A stretch of DNA of 64,000 bases from Polydactylus sextarius (GCA_016801845.1 CM028924.1:3241501-3305500); one strand, 5' to 3'. Shown: positions 46,801-60,388, counted from the first letter of the stretch. The notes: generated by a model not told the origin, from the letters alone. Program-made: numbers and translations.

Positions 46801-49800
46801 CAGCACAAGTCTAATCAGACTCACTGCACATTCACTGTCATTTTCTGTTGTTTGTCACTTCTGTCTCTTTGCTGATTGTTTTCTTATTCGTTTGGCCTGA
46901 TTCTCTTTTATTGTCACTGAGAGCGTCCTGTAAGTGCCAGTCGTTATCGAGGTGGTTTTACCTTTTGAAATAATAAAACAATAATAAAAGCAGCGTTGTT
47001 AAAAGTGTTGGTTTAGGGTTAAACACAGCAGATAACTTACTGTTCTGCTCATATTTCATCACATCACAACCGAACACACTAAACCAAGAAACTAAAGCAA
47101 TTTGTCAGAGTTTGAGTCACACTGAAAGAAGCTGACGCAAAGCAAGTTACCTGATGTGTAACATTAAATTACCTGCCATGAGAGCACAAATAATGAAAGA
47201 TAATCATCTCATTCACCATAATAGCTTTTAATAATATAACTTCCCCACAGAAAGAGACAGCGATGATATGTTAAATCCTCCTGTCTCAGAGGCTAGAACA
47301 AGAAAATTTTAAGCATTAAAGAATTAACAAGTCATTCAAATAGCTGAAGATTAATTTTCTGTTTGTTAACTTATTGTTTACTTGACTGTAATTATTTCAA
47401 AGCTCCACTTCACTGCACATTGCAAAGCCAAACTACGCTCCACGTTCAATTCTTTTCAGCAAATTAAACAGTAAAGTAAAACGTGCTAAAACTCTTGCAT
47501 ACGTAAACTAACAAACAAGTGTCTGCATACACTGAAACTGTCTCCATCTTGACCTAAAATACAAGAGAAACACCCGTCTCAGTCACTCAGGTGATCAACT
47601 GATCCGACACATTATTTTGGTTTCAAGGCCAAAAAAAAAAAAAATTTTCACAATCTAAAATAAATCTCAAAGAGCTCAGTCCTCTCTGTTGGACGCAGGC
47701 ATGAAGAGGACAGATGAACATTATTTCACCGTGCTCTCCATCTTAACGCCCCCATCCCACCCCTTCCTCCACTTAGTGTACGTGCCTCTCACAAAAGGCA
47801 GAGCACCACAGAGAGACAGGACTGTGAAAACGAACAAAACAGAAAGAAATGAAGGATAAATTACTACAAATCCCAGAGTGAAATATGAAAATTACAGCAT
47901 CTCTGCTTCACTCGGTTTTAGTTTGCGAGGGCAGCAGCACTAAAGACGAAATGAAACACAAACGTTAACACAGGTACAGAATATTATACTTCACATCTGT
48001 CTCTTTTACTGCCGTTCAAAGATTGTTTGTTAGCAAGTGTTGTCCATGTAAAACATCAGAGCTGAAGTAAAAACAAAACAAGTGAACACACTTTTAATGT
48101 TGCAAATAATCAATCACCATTTTGAAGCAGGGAGTCGGTCCATAAGCTCTGATGGACGTTTAGAACAAATCATTTCTTGTTTGATTTCCTCTTCACCTTA
48201 TTTTCCTCTTCCAGATGTATCTGACTAAACTGTCTGTTTGTTTACAGCTCGTTTGATCATCTGACTACTTGTGTTTGTTGCTCCTTTGTATTTATTCCCT
48301 GTAGTTGCTGTGGAAAGTAAAATGCCGTCATAACTGATAGAACCAGAGAATATTGAAAATAAAACACAGGTTGCTATATTTTCTGCTCAGCATGTGTTTT
48401 ATATTGTTCTTGGATGAACAAGACGTCTCTGTGGACAACTTGAATGTCCCTGCGGAATAACAATAACCATGAATACATGTCTCATATCTGAGTCCTGGAG
48501 TGTTAACACACAGTATATTGACACGATATATTTTCTTGTTTTGGTTTGGTTTACTGGTCTTATTGAACCGTTAGAACAAACTCCATAAACATATGACCAC
48601 AGTAAATAGTGGTACCGTATCTGTCTTTAAAGAGAGAGAGAGAGCCTTTGTTAAAAAGAAATACTTGAGATTTCATACCACTGTTTCAGGAGCGTTAAGT
48701 CAGTTAAGAAGCACAAATACCAAACATTCACTGCTCTTCCAGTTTATATTGTTCGGTTTAACTTAAAGCTTCTTGTGTTCAGGTAGCTGGTTCACTTACA
48801 AAGGTCTGTGTTTATTAAGAATAACCCAAATACAAAGGAGGAACTAGCTAGATATGTATGTGTCAGTAGGAAAAGAGCATTTTTCCCCTCTGACAGACAG
48901 GTGTCTCAAACATAAGAGAAAAGAAATAAAAAGCTGGAGACAGAGTGACAGTGTGAAGGTTTTACAGAGCGTGGAGAGACAACAGCGACAACAGTTGTGA
49001 GTTGGGTCGTGAGAAACACCACGCAACAACAATTTGGTGTCAGCCTCAAGGCCGTGACCTTCCCTAATGTAATATGTGCAGAAGCAGACAGCCATGAGCA
49101 CACAGGCAACACAATTTTGAAGATTAAAATTCCCTTTCCATACTGCTGAAGAAGTGCGAAGCACACGAGCAAAGACAGTGGGAAAGAGGCAAAGGCAAAG
49201 ACGAAAGAATGAGTAGTAGAATAAAAGAATAAAGTGTTTCATTTATCACCAAGTGAGGGGAAAAAAGCCCATTTCTCTATAATCCATTAATCTAGGACAC
49301 TTGTGAAAAGCTTGTTCGCGTCTCTCTCTCGCTGTCTTATGACAAACGGAGCTAATCACTGAGAGCAGAGAGGAGAAGCAAAGGCAACTCAGCCCACACT
49401 GTAAGAAATACTGTCCTGCTCCCAGAGCACACATTCAAAACTGAACCAGAAAATGTCTGTTCACAAGTTCCCAGGACATAAAGTGACGCTTTGTTAAACA
49501 ACAGTGTTAAAGTATTCAATTAACCACGATATAACACAGTGAAAAGCTGCAAATCTAATTAATATTAATGTAGCTGATTCCAGCAAATCCTCTGCATTTT
49601 TAAACACTTATCTGATAATTACTGATAATTGTTGAGGATTATATTATTTTTTTTATTTTTAGGTTGATGAGCTGAACAGCACAAACAACAGAGGCACATA
49701 TCGACGCATCCTTACACTATGTTCTTCAAATGGACGTTTTAAGTAGAGTTAGAGTTTCCATCACTTTCATCGGTGCCCGCTCCTCCATGTAATATAAAAA

Positions 49801-50604
49801 CAATGAAGAGATTCAGGGGGAAGGTAATCGGCTGCTGGTGATTAGCCAGGGGATCCAGGGGCTCCTTGGCCAGCCGTGATAAGGCCACACTCATCCCACA
49901 ACACCCACTACTGCAGTTCATGCTTTGGCTGCCGACTGAAATGTCTTTCTATGCTGAAGGACGGCGCCAACAATCATCATTTTCACAGAAACATACCTTT
50001 TGGCCAAGAACACACTAACACAAGCGCGCAGATATCGTTTAGCACAGAAGGAAGAAACAGAAAGACGAAGAGAAAAATAAGACAATGACGCTACTCATTT
50101 CCATCTTTACCATATTTCTGTGTCTGGTGACGCTGATGAATTAATGTTGAATGTTAAACGTCTGTGTGTGAAAAGAGATTCGGATCATGTTTACATTTTG
50201 TTCAGTCGATATTTTCCTCACACTGATTCTGTCGCTGCCTCAAGAGTCTTTTCTTTTCCAATTCTAGTGAAAAAGCGGTTTAATAAAATAATATTGCTAA
50301 GATGAACGCTGCTAGAGCCTAAATGGCAAAATTTCACAGCAAAAGAAAGTTCCCTTTTCTTAGAGGACAGGCTATAAAAAAGGTTTTTCTTTTTTGTTTT
50401 TTTTAAACCAGAGAGCCATAGCAGCGCAGAAACACCTAAACACCTTTATATGGAACAAGCTAATAGTGACACTGCAAAAGGATTTAATTAAAGGAAATCT
50501 ATGGCATGTTGTAACATTTTTCAAAAGGCCAAAGAAGGAAATCTCTTCAGTGGCAGCAACAAACTGCCAACCTGATCTCCTCTCTAACAGGATTACAACA
50601 GGGA
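46801..50604. other. Non-coding stretch, no gene seen
   Basis: AT-rich, with a 14-A run near 47631 and an AG tract near 48629. A repeat-free patch at 49800-49905 (GGTGATTAGCC, CGTGATAAGGCC) could be regulatory. No coding signal. Confidence 0.55.
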
Positions 50605-50810
50605 CTCCTCCTCCTCCTCCTCCTCCTCCTCCTCCTCCTCCTCCTCCTCCTCCTCCTCCTCCTCCTCCTCCTCCTCCTCCTCCTACCATCTCCATCTCTC
50701 CTCCTCCTCCTTTCTTCCTGTCTCCTCCTCTCCTCCTCCTTCCTCCTCCTCCTCCTCCTCCTCTCCTCCTTCCTTCTCCTTCACCTCTCCTCCTCCTCCT
50801 CCTCAGCCCG
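50605..50810 (+). repeat. Polypyrimidine (CTC)n tract with imperfect CTCCT extension
   Basis: Bases 50605-50684 are an uninterrupted CTC tract (about 26.7 units). After a short CATC break the CTC/CTCCTT-rich pattern continues to about 50810, and C/T richness to about 50930. Almost no purines on the plus strand. Poly-Pro and poly-Gly frames across it are artefacts. Such tracts can form H-DNA. Confidence 0.96.
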
Positions 50811-53800
50811 TATCCCAGTTTCTTCACAACCTCTCCTGCTTCAAGCTGTTCTTTTCCTTCTAATTCACCTCCATTTCCCACTTGTTCTTTTCCTCCATTT
50901 CCACTTCTCCCTCCCTCGTCATCCCCCCACTTTTTATCAAGCTGACACACTTTCACTCTAGTCAACATGTTTCCTGTCACCTCCTGAGAGCTGATATGAA
51001 GTCAGACGCAGACAAAAAGACTGGAGCAATGACCCAGGATGCATCACTCCAGCAAAACTAGCATCTACACACTGACTATGATGTGCCAGGTGTGATGAGG
51101 TCCCCTGAGGATTTGGGTGTAGAAAAATCCTGGAAACTCAAACAAAATATTTATCTTATGTTATATTACAAAATATATAGTGAAATAAAAACGGTTGAAA
51201 GATCTCGAGGGTCAAATAATTCACAGTTATTGTAAAGAATGTTAATCTTCCTCAGGCGTCAGTCTTTCAGTTGTAGCACATGATGACAACTCAGCTTTCC
51301 ACCTTATGGACAAAAGCCTTGAAGTCATCAAGGTGTCACAGCCAGTAGAGCCGTCATCTATCGGCAAGAAAGTAAAATTACATGCTACATGTAGTGAGTG
51401 CTCGTTGTCTAAATAAACTCAGGGCTGCAGCATAAAAAAGGGTAGAAAGTCAGGAATTATGTTCCCTGCGACCAAGAAATGTTTTATTGTCCTTATTCTT
51501 AAATAACCAGAGCAATACCAACAGTAGTTTATAGCACATACAGTGTAAGTTTAGCAAGGTAGATCACAAGAACTGTATTTGCTGCGTTTCAAAACAGCAT
51601 CAGCCAGCTAATCAAAGTGTCTGAAGCCAACAAACCCCAGTTAAATGTTAACTTCATTTCCAGCTGTGACGAAGACATAAATAGCATTTTCAGCACTGTA
51701 CTAGAAAGTATTGCAATATTTGTACACTGCATTTACTTTTTGGAGGTTTTTTTTATTATTATTATTGTTATCATTTGTGTTACCATAGCAACAACTAACA
51801 GACAGTTTATACTCACAAGTATTTCATTGTGAAATAACTCATAACATACGTGCGTAGCTAAGTGTAGCGTTTAGATGAGTTATACAGGGGTTGGATTTAA
51901 ACTTTACTATTCATATAACAGTGTGATTAACTTTTCATATTACAACAGAAAGGCTTTTAGAAGGATGACTAACCGCCGCCGCTGAATGTAATGCTATTTC
52001 ATGTAATGAGTTTGGCTGGGGTAGCTCGAGTATAAATTTCCATTATTCAGTAGGGCAGGACTGAGCTGCTAACATTAGCCTCAAACTGTGATTGCATCCA
52101 GGAATAACATCCACAACAAGAGGAAATACTACACACACAGTGGATGTGATATTGTAAACTGAGCTTAATTTATAATGGAATAAAATATGATGCACCTTTG
52201 GAGTCATTCTGGGTTAGATTACTGCTGTAGATAGGTAAGTAGCTGGGGAAGCTAACATTTGCATCTTGCATCAGCAAAAAAAACATTCTTCAATTAACTT
52301 TGCACTTTTATTGACCTTGGAAAACCAAACCTAAAAACAGGTACTCGCTCCTCTCAGACAGTTATGATGGGATACATGCTGCTCATGGGAGGAATTCAGC
52401 AAAAGATCAAGTATAAAATGTACATTGTAAATGAGAATATGTTAATTACATCTATAACTGGGCTCTTACTTTGAAACAACTACTGTGAAATATATTGTTT
52501 TTGACATTTAATTTGAAATGATTGTTTGCTACTAAATCCATATGAACTAATTTGATTATTACTGCAGAATCTTCTGTGGCCATAACACCACACACGCAGT
52601 TACCTCATCATTACTGCAAACTATTTTTTGATTCACGTGGACATTAATGGCGTCCATTATCGATCTAAACAAAATTAAGCCTCATGCCTCATTAGCATGC
52701 CCCAGCTGGTATCCTGTTTATTCCTGCCCGTCCAGTCGGCTGCTCCCTGGAGAATGTCAGCTGTCAAACTGCTGCTCGTACTGGTGGATCCCTCTTCACT
52801 GTCCTGACAGCATCCTGCCCAACCCCAGTCTCCTCTGTTCACTGTGGCGTCCCCCATAGAGCTCACGTGTATTCACACACTGACACGTACACGGAAAAAA
52901 CACACAAACATATGCTGCTGACATGCTTGTGAAAAGGCAAAAACATGTTGCCTGCCTCTGTAGTTGAGAGCATATGATGGATGGTCCTGTGAGGAACCAT
53001 TTGACCTCTGAAAGCACTTTCTTTTCTCCTCCCATGCTGCCTGGATTCCCTTACGGTGACAGGATGCTGTATAACTGTATAACAATAAGCTGCTGCAAGC
53101 AGTTACATTTCTTTGCATCTGCTCAGCTGGTTTGCTTTTCCTACCACTGGGTACACCTGAACACAAACAGATACTGAAAGAAGGAGAGGCCGAAATTATC
53201 TACGCTTTGCTGGATTTTTGATTTTGTTGTATAGTCAGTGAAATTAACCTCACTGAATCGAAGATGAAAATGTCATGAAAATAAAACTTCTTCTCTGTTA
53301 ATGGGAGTGAGTTCAAGGTGAGAGCAGTAAAAATGCTGCTGTTTGTGATGGTAAAAAAAAAAAAAAAGGAATAAAATCAAATTGACCTTTGGTTGGTTTC
53401 TAAAAAATATTGATTCAAAGGAAACACAATGTTTTTAGTCAGAGGTGTGATGGGAAAGACCTGTGTTATTAAGTTTTTGTGTAAAGGTTCATTGAATAAA
53501 CTGAATTCTGCGATATAAAGCATGAAAAACACATAGGTGAATTTCCTTATTTCTTCTGCAAGAATATCCCTGTTTGTCAGGAGGACTGTGTCTTGTTTTC
53601 CCTCATAATAAAACCATACAAAATGCAATTTAAAAAAATGCAACCATGCACTTGCAGTATGAATAAATCAGTCATAAATGGTCTGTAATTATATTAGTTA
53701 AACTTGAGTCAAATAGTCTTTGGATGGTTCATGAAAAAAAAAAAAAAAAAAAATCTATAAATCAACATTTGTGAACAGAGGCTTGTTACTTGTTCACCGA

Positions 53801-53858
53801 CAGCAGCACTTTCTGCTTCGAGTTTGAATAATTTAATATCGCACACATCCCCGGGATA
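50811..53858. other. Non-coding stretch, no gene seen
   Basis: AT-rich DNA. A-runs near 53354 and 53734-53753. A patch at 52630-52690 with CATTAATGGCGTCCATTATCGATC could be regulatory. No coding signal. Confidence 0.55.

Positions 53859-53893
<35 letters not shown>
53859..53893. repeat. Compound (GT)n(GA)n microsatellite
   Basis: GT units (53859-53873) pass directly into GA units (53873-53893), then a short GTGTG. Confidence 0.93.
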
Positions 53894-54856
53894 TGTGTGA
53901 GAAGGTGCAATTTTAACAAAAAGAAAGGAATAGAAATGAGTAGTCAGAAAGAAGAGGTGAGAGAGAAATCAGACAAACGCATCAGTGAGTAACAGTGACA
54001 CAGAAACAGTGGGAGACAAAGCAAGACAGATGGAGAGAGTGCTCTGTTGTTGTGCTGCGTAGTCATTATCCTCCATTGTTGAGAAAGATGCGAAGTGCTA
54101 CAAGGAGCAGAGACTGACCAAAGAGGGTGTAGATGCCATTGTTTCCTAACCATTATTAACTCATTGTTCCTGAGATCTCCAAGGGACATTATATTACCCT
54201 GTACTGTGGTCTATTATTGGCCTACATAGTAATTTCTCTACTCTGTAATTGGGCAAGTGTGTTCATTATGCTACTTGCACATTAGCACTCCATGTGAGGA
54301 TTACAACAACAGTTATTGAAGAGACAGAGATATAGGGAGAAGTTAGACAAGTACTTTACTCATTTACTGGCTTCATCAGTGTGTGTTGATGAAAATCTCT
54401 GCAGACGTGTCTTCAGGATTATCAATATCATGTATTATTCTTTATCATGTAAAGTTCAGTATATTCTCTTTTCAGTGAAATCAATAGTTAGAAATCAAAC
54501 TGCTGCAGTTTGCTGAGTTTGATCTACTTGAACTTTATTCAGACAAAAAGGAATTTGATTCTCTTATCTTGGGCTTTATCCAGGTGTGATGTTTTCTGTT
54601 GTTGATATAAAATCAATAAATCTTTGTTACACAAAGAGCAAACCTGATGTTTTTGATACTGCTCATGCGCCACATTTTTCATTTAAAGTATTTATGTTCA
54701 GTAATTACCTGTGTATGTAGCAGTGGTGGGATTTCTGTGTGCACTGCGCTGGATTCAAACCGTTTTTCGATGCATGCGAGAGATTCACAGGAAATCCAGT
54801 GGAACAGTTTACACTTTTATCTCTGTGATATCATCCTGGATGTTTACTCTCCTCCA
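53894..54856. other. Non-coding stretch, no gene seen
   Basis: AT-rich; a repeat-free patch at 54160-54300 (ACCATTATTAACTC, CTGTAATTGGGC) could be regulatory. No gene seen. Confidence 0.55.
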
Positions 54857-54857
54857 G

Positions 54858-54955
54858 CTGTATCAGAGCTGTACAAAGTTACCGTCACAACAAAGAGCAG
54901 CGACGAGCCACAAGACGAAGGAGCTGAAGACTACAAGCTGCATCTCGGGCAAAGG
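54858..54955 (+). other. Weak exon candidate
   Basis: A CTCCTCCAG acceptor-like site ends at 54857. The next 98 nt are unusually purine-rich and low in T for this region, and one frame reads VSELYKVTVTTKSSDEPQDE and continues EGAEDYKLHLGQR without a stop. The possible donor at about 54956 (AAAGGGTGTTT) is poor. I recognise no protein family. It may be chance. Confidence 0.15.
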
Positions 54956-57179
54956 GTGTTTGTTGTCGCACTAAACAACACCTGCTGTTACAAACAGTAC
55001 AACAACTACAGTAAATGAGGTTACAAATACACTGCAGCCATCAACTTCAATTCAAAATGGAAGTTTAAACAAATAATTTGTTGAAATTTAGTTGAATGTA
55101 AAGGCAATTTATAGGAAATGTAGATGTGGTAGAGGAATGTGAGTGTGCTTTACTGCATTAATGATTACACACACTACACTTGATTTTATTCAGAGCAAAG
55201 GACATGTAGCGTCTTGTAAACAATATTTAGGACTTACTGGATGGAAAAATAAAATGAAAGCATCATCTAGTCCTTCATAATTATCACAAATCAAATCATC
55301 TTTAGGTGGAAAATAGAAAGTAAAGTCAAAAGTGGATGGTTGTTACGAACCGTGTACGTGAGCGTGATTGTTTGCACACGCTTCAGACTATAGTTCGAGA
55401 ATCCATATTTAGTTTGAGAATAGGCTTGGACTTTATTTCATTTTCCTCTGTGGTGTCAGATTTCATGAGCGTTTTTTTTTTTTTTTTTTTGTACATGTAC
55501 ATGAGCTGCAGCAGTGAGGCAGCAAATTAAACAATTCCCACTTGGATAAAAATCACACAAACTACATCAGCAGGTGAACAAGCTGAATGTTTTGGCCTTT
55601 TGGAGTTTAAACTAAAATGACTAATTTCTCCACTTAATTCATGTTCTCATGTTCCTGATATTTGAAGGTTTCTTTCCATTTCTCTACACAAAATGTTCAA
55701 TATATTAAAATACTGCAATAAGTGTTATTCTCATTCTAGTGTAATTTATTTCTCATTTCACATATTTATTCCTCATATTATATTCTTTCTTTGATACTAA
55801 TTGATTTTAGATATGTAACAGTAGAAGATTTTCAGTGAAAAAGATCATTTTTGTCCTTCAAACAGCTAAAATGATTTTTTGTGAAGTAGGTTTCCTCCTG
55901 TGAGGATGCAGGAAGACAGTTAAACCGCCTAACACTAATCCAGTTAGCTCCACCATAATTCCTCTTTGTGTTAAACAGTTACAGCAGCCATCAGCCATAC
56001 AAACATACAAACATCCAATCCAGGTCATATCTCTACACTGGTACAATCCCCAGAGGCTGGATCCCAATCGCTCTGGTGATCCAACGACTTTCAGCTCCAC
56101 AGTGTTGTTGTTAACAATTATACACAGGCTAACGTTTCGCCTTACAGAGCTACTGTCTCAGCATCAACCACAATTTGATGTTTTAAAGCTGTGAGAGTCT
56201 TTGTGGCATCATAACGTACAATACTATGTGGGTTACTAGGTTCCAGTTAGAAAACAGGAGAAACAACACGACTCATGTTGGTGAGGAGACAGAAACACAA
56301 GTCTAATCAATAGTTTTTGTATGAAGATATAACAACATTTCTACTTTCCCTCTTCCCTCTGAGAAGTTAGGTCATTTTAAATGAAACCACATGAGACTGT
56401 TTTGTGTCTGAATTATCTGAAATGTGATGCAGCTTGTTAAGTATTTAGCAGTGTACCGTATTTTAAAAGCTTATTTATCCACTGTGAGCTTGGAGAACTA
56501 CGCCAGGATTTTCTGCTGGAGGAGCCAACCCGTTCTTGGGTCCTGGGTGCAGAGATGGCAACTTAAAGCCAGGGTGAATCCAGGATCTGGTGCTGACAAA
56601 GAGCTGGATGCTGAACCACCTGTAGGCTTAAATAGATTCTTAACTCTAAAATAATAAAATTAGGACCATACGCCATACAGAGCCACACAAGTTTATCAAG
56701 GATCATAACAGGATTCATCAGAGATGAGATTTTAACGTCATAAATAGTTTTATAAGGTAAGTTTTAGGCAGGGATAGGGATAACTACTGAACTGTAGTTA
56801 AAAGCCTCAAACCTGCACAAGCATGTCTTCATTTAATTATTGGAGAACTAATTAAATAGTCAGACTAGATGAACTTCCTCAGTCTATAGTTAACATGTTA
56901 TTTTCACAGTGAAGTGTCCACACAGAGAAAGATAAGGTTAATCTGTGTCTGTGTCCTGGAGACAAGAGATTCTGACTTATCGACGATGAGGATGATGATA
57001 CACTGGACGGGAACTGTGGTTACTACCTCCAAGTCCAGAACAACCATAATCAGGCATCATGCTTTCACACCATAAAGAAGCATAAACACTTCTCCATGGT
57101 GCATGAGATTATGAATACGTGTGATAAAAGGATTGTTTTAATTAGGGCAAATAAAAAAAATGCAGCTTTGCTATTTTGA
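54956..57179. other. Non-coding stretch, no gene seen
   Basis: AT-rich, with a 19-T run at 55472-55490. No recognisable gene or repeat. Confidence 0.6.
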
Positions 57180-57455
57180 CATTCTCTTAATCACAGTATA
57201 GACTGAAGCCATCAAGATGAAGTGCAGCATTAACCAAACGCACACTAGTGTTGGCAGGGTTTGATATCATAGCGCAGCTCAATTACTTTAATCATAAGCT
57301 GAAGGCCTGTAACCTCCATAACTGCAAAGAGCTGCATATCAGTCACCATCAACAGCCCCAGTGCTTCAGTGATGGATTTTTAGCCCGTCTCTATCTGCAT
57401 GGAGAAGCTGTTTCAATGCTGCAGGGAGCACTGAGCATAATTCAGTAGGATTTTT
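57180..57455. promoter_or_regulatory. Candidate cis-regulatory element
   Basis: About 275 bp without simple repeats, with CAGCTCAATTACTTTAATCATAAGC, GCATTAACC and CTGAGCATAATTCAG, interspersed with GC-richer blocks such as CATCAACAGCCCCAGTGC. Composition resembles conserved vertebrate enhancers. Unproven. Confidence 0.27.
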
Positions 57456-57840
57456 CATGTAGGACATTTACTTGCGGTGGAGTATTTTAATATAGCTGTA
57501 CTGGTATTTATGTTTATACATTATTTGTTGTCGGAACCATCCTCTCCTCACGAGACAGTTGCCTTTCTAATATCCAAGGTTAAATTTAAAGAGTTTGGGA
57601 GTTTAGTCCAGCCTGATGGACGACGAACACTGTGGCCGTTTCCATTGACCACATGATACATTACCAGTAATTACTGCAGACAACTGGGAGTTGAACTAAA
57701 GCAAAGCCATGTGTGAAATGTGCAGGATGGAGGTGAAATACTGCAGAAATGTAAGACAATTTCCAAAACATTATTGAGATACACACAAGCTACACAAACA
57801 TCCCATGTCAAACAAATTCTCCAAGTGTAAAGTCTCATAG
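57456..57840. other. Non-coding stretch, no gene seen
   Basis: Nothing recognised. Confidence 0.6.
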
Positions 57841-58049
57841 TTGTCACGACTTCAGAGGACATTTCATTTCATTCGAGTTACATTCATTTTATGTGACACT
57901 CATGCTTTAACTTGAAATCATAAAATTAATGATTTATCTTCTGGGAACTGGCTTTTTGTCCCCATAAGGAAGACATGTCACTGTAGCATGAATGTTTAAA
58001 CAATTATGTCTCCACAATTTAAGGAATACCTACACACACACACACACAC
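57841..58049 (+). mobile_element. Dispersed repeat copy B, ending in a (CA)9 tract
   Basis: Starts GACTTCAGAGGACATTTC and ends ATGTCTCCACAATTTAAGGAATACCTA followed by CA repeats (58032-58049). Both ends match copy A at 40536-40758 on the same strand, so the two are members of one repeat family. The middle is diverged. Confidence 0.7.
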
Positions 58050-59643
58050 TCCCGCTGTCTCTCTCTGTTATTTCTTCACTACAGAAAACACATAGTATTT
58101 CACAGCCAAGTGTACGACTGTGTTACGATTTATAATCTAAAGTCATTGTTTCTAATAAACTGAAGACATTTGTTGACTTACCACAAAATCTGCACTAAAA
58201 GAAGCATTTCATTGTGTCGGTTATTGGTCACAGGATGTGTTTGTGAAAAAGATCCTCAAACAACTAATGCTGTTAATTGATAAACGGTGCATTGAAGTAA
58301 TAATCAAATCGACATATATATCGACATTTATGAGGATATTTAATTTTGTCACTTTTTCTGCATGAACAAATGCTACAATAACAATAACAGCTTTTACAGA
58401 GTCTTATTACCCTGCAGGGACTTGTGAAGCGCTTTTATTCACAGGATGAGTCAAATCACAATCTATACCCCAGAAAATCACATCTACAGTTTTGTGAACA
58501 CACACACACACACGATATGTATTATACAACATCTTGGCAAAAATACTGTTGTGATATGATAATGTCCAAGATGTGTGGTTGCAACTAAAGCATTTCCAAA
58601 AGCATATTCCTTCCAGATTGAATAATTTCTCCTATAGCATGATGGAAGATGAGTGAGTATCCTCATGCGTGGTACACGTGCCCTCCCATCTTCTGACTGC
58701 TACCACAAGCTGACGCATTCATCAGTTAAAAAGCGAGACAGAGGGTGTGAGAGTCTTCAGTATTCACGTCTGACAAACTCTGAGTCAGCAAACTTAACTT
58801 GGCACTCTTCTATGTGTAGCAGCAACTGCCCTGTTACATAATACTACAAGCTGATGAACAAAGACCAAATATAATCTAGAGAAAGAAAGAGTCGCTGAGA
58901 CATGTCAGAGGTGTTCTGAGTCAAATCTGCACTGTGTTTTGATACGTGTTGAAAACTTCTGCACACTAAACAATTTAAACGACCACACAACCACATAGAG
59001 CCATGAGGTTTTAGCGTTACATGTGCCAACACAACACAAAACCGGCATCCAATATGTCGATTAATTCAAGCTGAGCACAGTTGTGTTTGTGTGAATATTT
59101 CAAATTAAACCGCTGGGCTGTGAAGAGCTACTGTTGCAAGAAGAAACAAGTAATTGCAGCATTGTTCACAAAGACCTTTGATACACACACACAAACACAA
59201 ACACGCACGGATACACAACTAACACAAGGCAAACACATCCACTCACAATACACATGTTGTTGACATCCACCGGGGACATCAAACAGCAACAGGTATTATA
59301 ACAAGATGGCCAGAAGCACTCACCACACTCATGAGCGCCGATCACGTCGCCTTTGTAACAAGTGGTCTCTCTCTCTCTCTCTCTCTTTGTAAAAGGTTTG
59401 TTTTTAAAAAAATCAGTCTCTGCTCTCCCACTGCTTCCATCCACAACCTCTCACCGAGGCTCAGGATAGAGGGCATTTGGCTCGTGTGTGTGTGTGTGTG
59501 TGTTTATGAGTGTGTGTCTTAGTGTGTCTAATCCCTGCTGAGCGGAGTGGGTGCTAGGCAGCAACCACTCACTGGAGAGTTGGATGCACAACAGGGGGTT
59601 AATTTAGGATATGTTATTTGGTGGGAACCTGTTTTTTTTTTTA

Positions 59644-59648
<5 letters not shown>
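58050..59648. other. Non-coding stretch with short microsatellites
   Basis: CA near 58498-58514, TC at 59366-59386, TG near 59483-59502. No gene seen. Confidence 0.6.

Positions 59649-59714
<66 letters not shown>
59649..59714. repeat. (AT)33 microsatellite
   Basis: Uninterrupted AT tract of 66 bp, preceded by a T-run. It is fully self-complementary and can extrude as a cruciform or hairpin. Confidence 0.97.
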
Positions 59715-59716
<2 letters not shown>

Positions 59717-60120
59717 TGACTCTGAAGGTCCTCACTGCTACTTTAACATTACAGAAACATTATAAGAGTCACATGTTTGGTTAAGTCTTTCACTTTAATA
59801 ATCAAGAAATGCTGCTCATCTGTTGACTCTGATGATGTAATCTGCCTTTAAAATGTAAACAGCTCTGAATTATGACACTTTAAAATCATAATGTACTTTC
59901 AGTTCATTTATTTATTAATTCAAAATACTGCTAAACACACTTTTGTAATTGAAGTATATTAACTTTTGGTGACGTGTTAAATTTCATGGCTAATGGGACG
60001 AGTGTTATGATAATGAAGCCAACTGGACTGGAATGGAGCTGATCATATGAATCTGTGTTCTTGTGTTAACAAGCCGCACGCTAACGACAACCCAGCTTTA
60101 TCAGCCGCAAAGCTTGTTCA
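59715..60120. other. Non-coding stretch, no gene seen
   Basis: AT-rich; nothing recognised. Confidence 0.6.
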
Positions 60121-60169
60121 ACAAACACACACATACGCACGCACGCACACGTGCACACGCACACACACC
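60121..60169. repeat. Imperfect CA/CGCA microsatellite
   Basis: CA units interrupted by CGCA and ACGTGC units, a typical imperfect alternating purine-pyrimidine tract. Confidence 0.9.
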
Positions 60170-60388
60170 TTGAAGGCATAAGTAGATTAGTGGGCCATAT
60201 GATGAGCTCTTAACAGGACTAGTCCTTGCCTCAGAGGCCAGCTCAGCAGGACAACAAGCATGTTGACAAGGTGTCAAACTAAAGTAATGCATTTACAGAT
60301 GGTGAAAAGCTAAAATGCTGCTGAGGCAGGCCGGTAAGAACTAGCATCGCCCTTTATCTGTCCTTTAATATGTATGAGTAAGATATTT

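Noticed and set aside
48844..49242. 132-codon minus-strand frame rich in Leu, Phe and Cys
   Set aside because: Composition reflects T-rich codons of AT-rich DNA; no membrane-protein family recognised and no splice or promoter signals.
50372..50980. Open frames of about 180-200 codons with poly-Pro or poly-Gly cores on both strands
   Set aside because: Created by the CTC tract; flanks show no domain and no splice signals.
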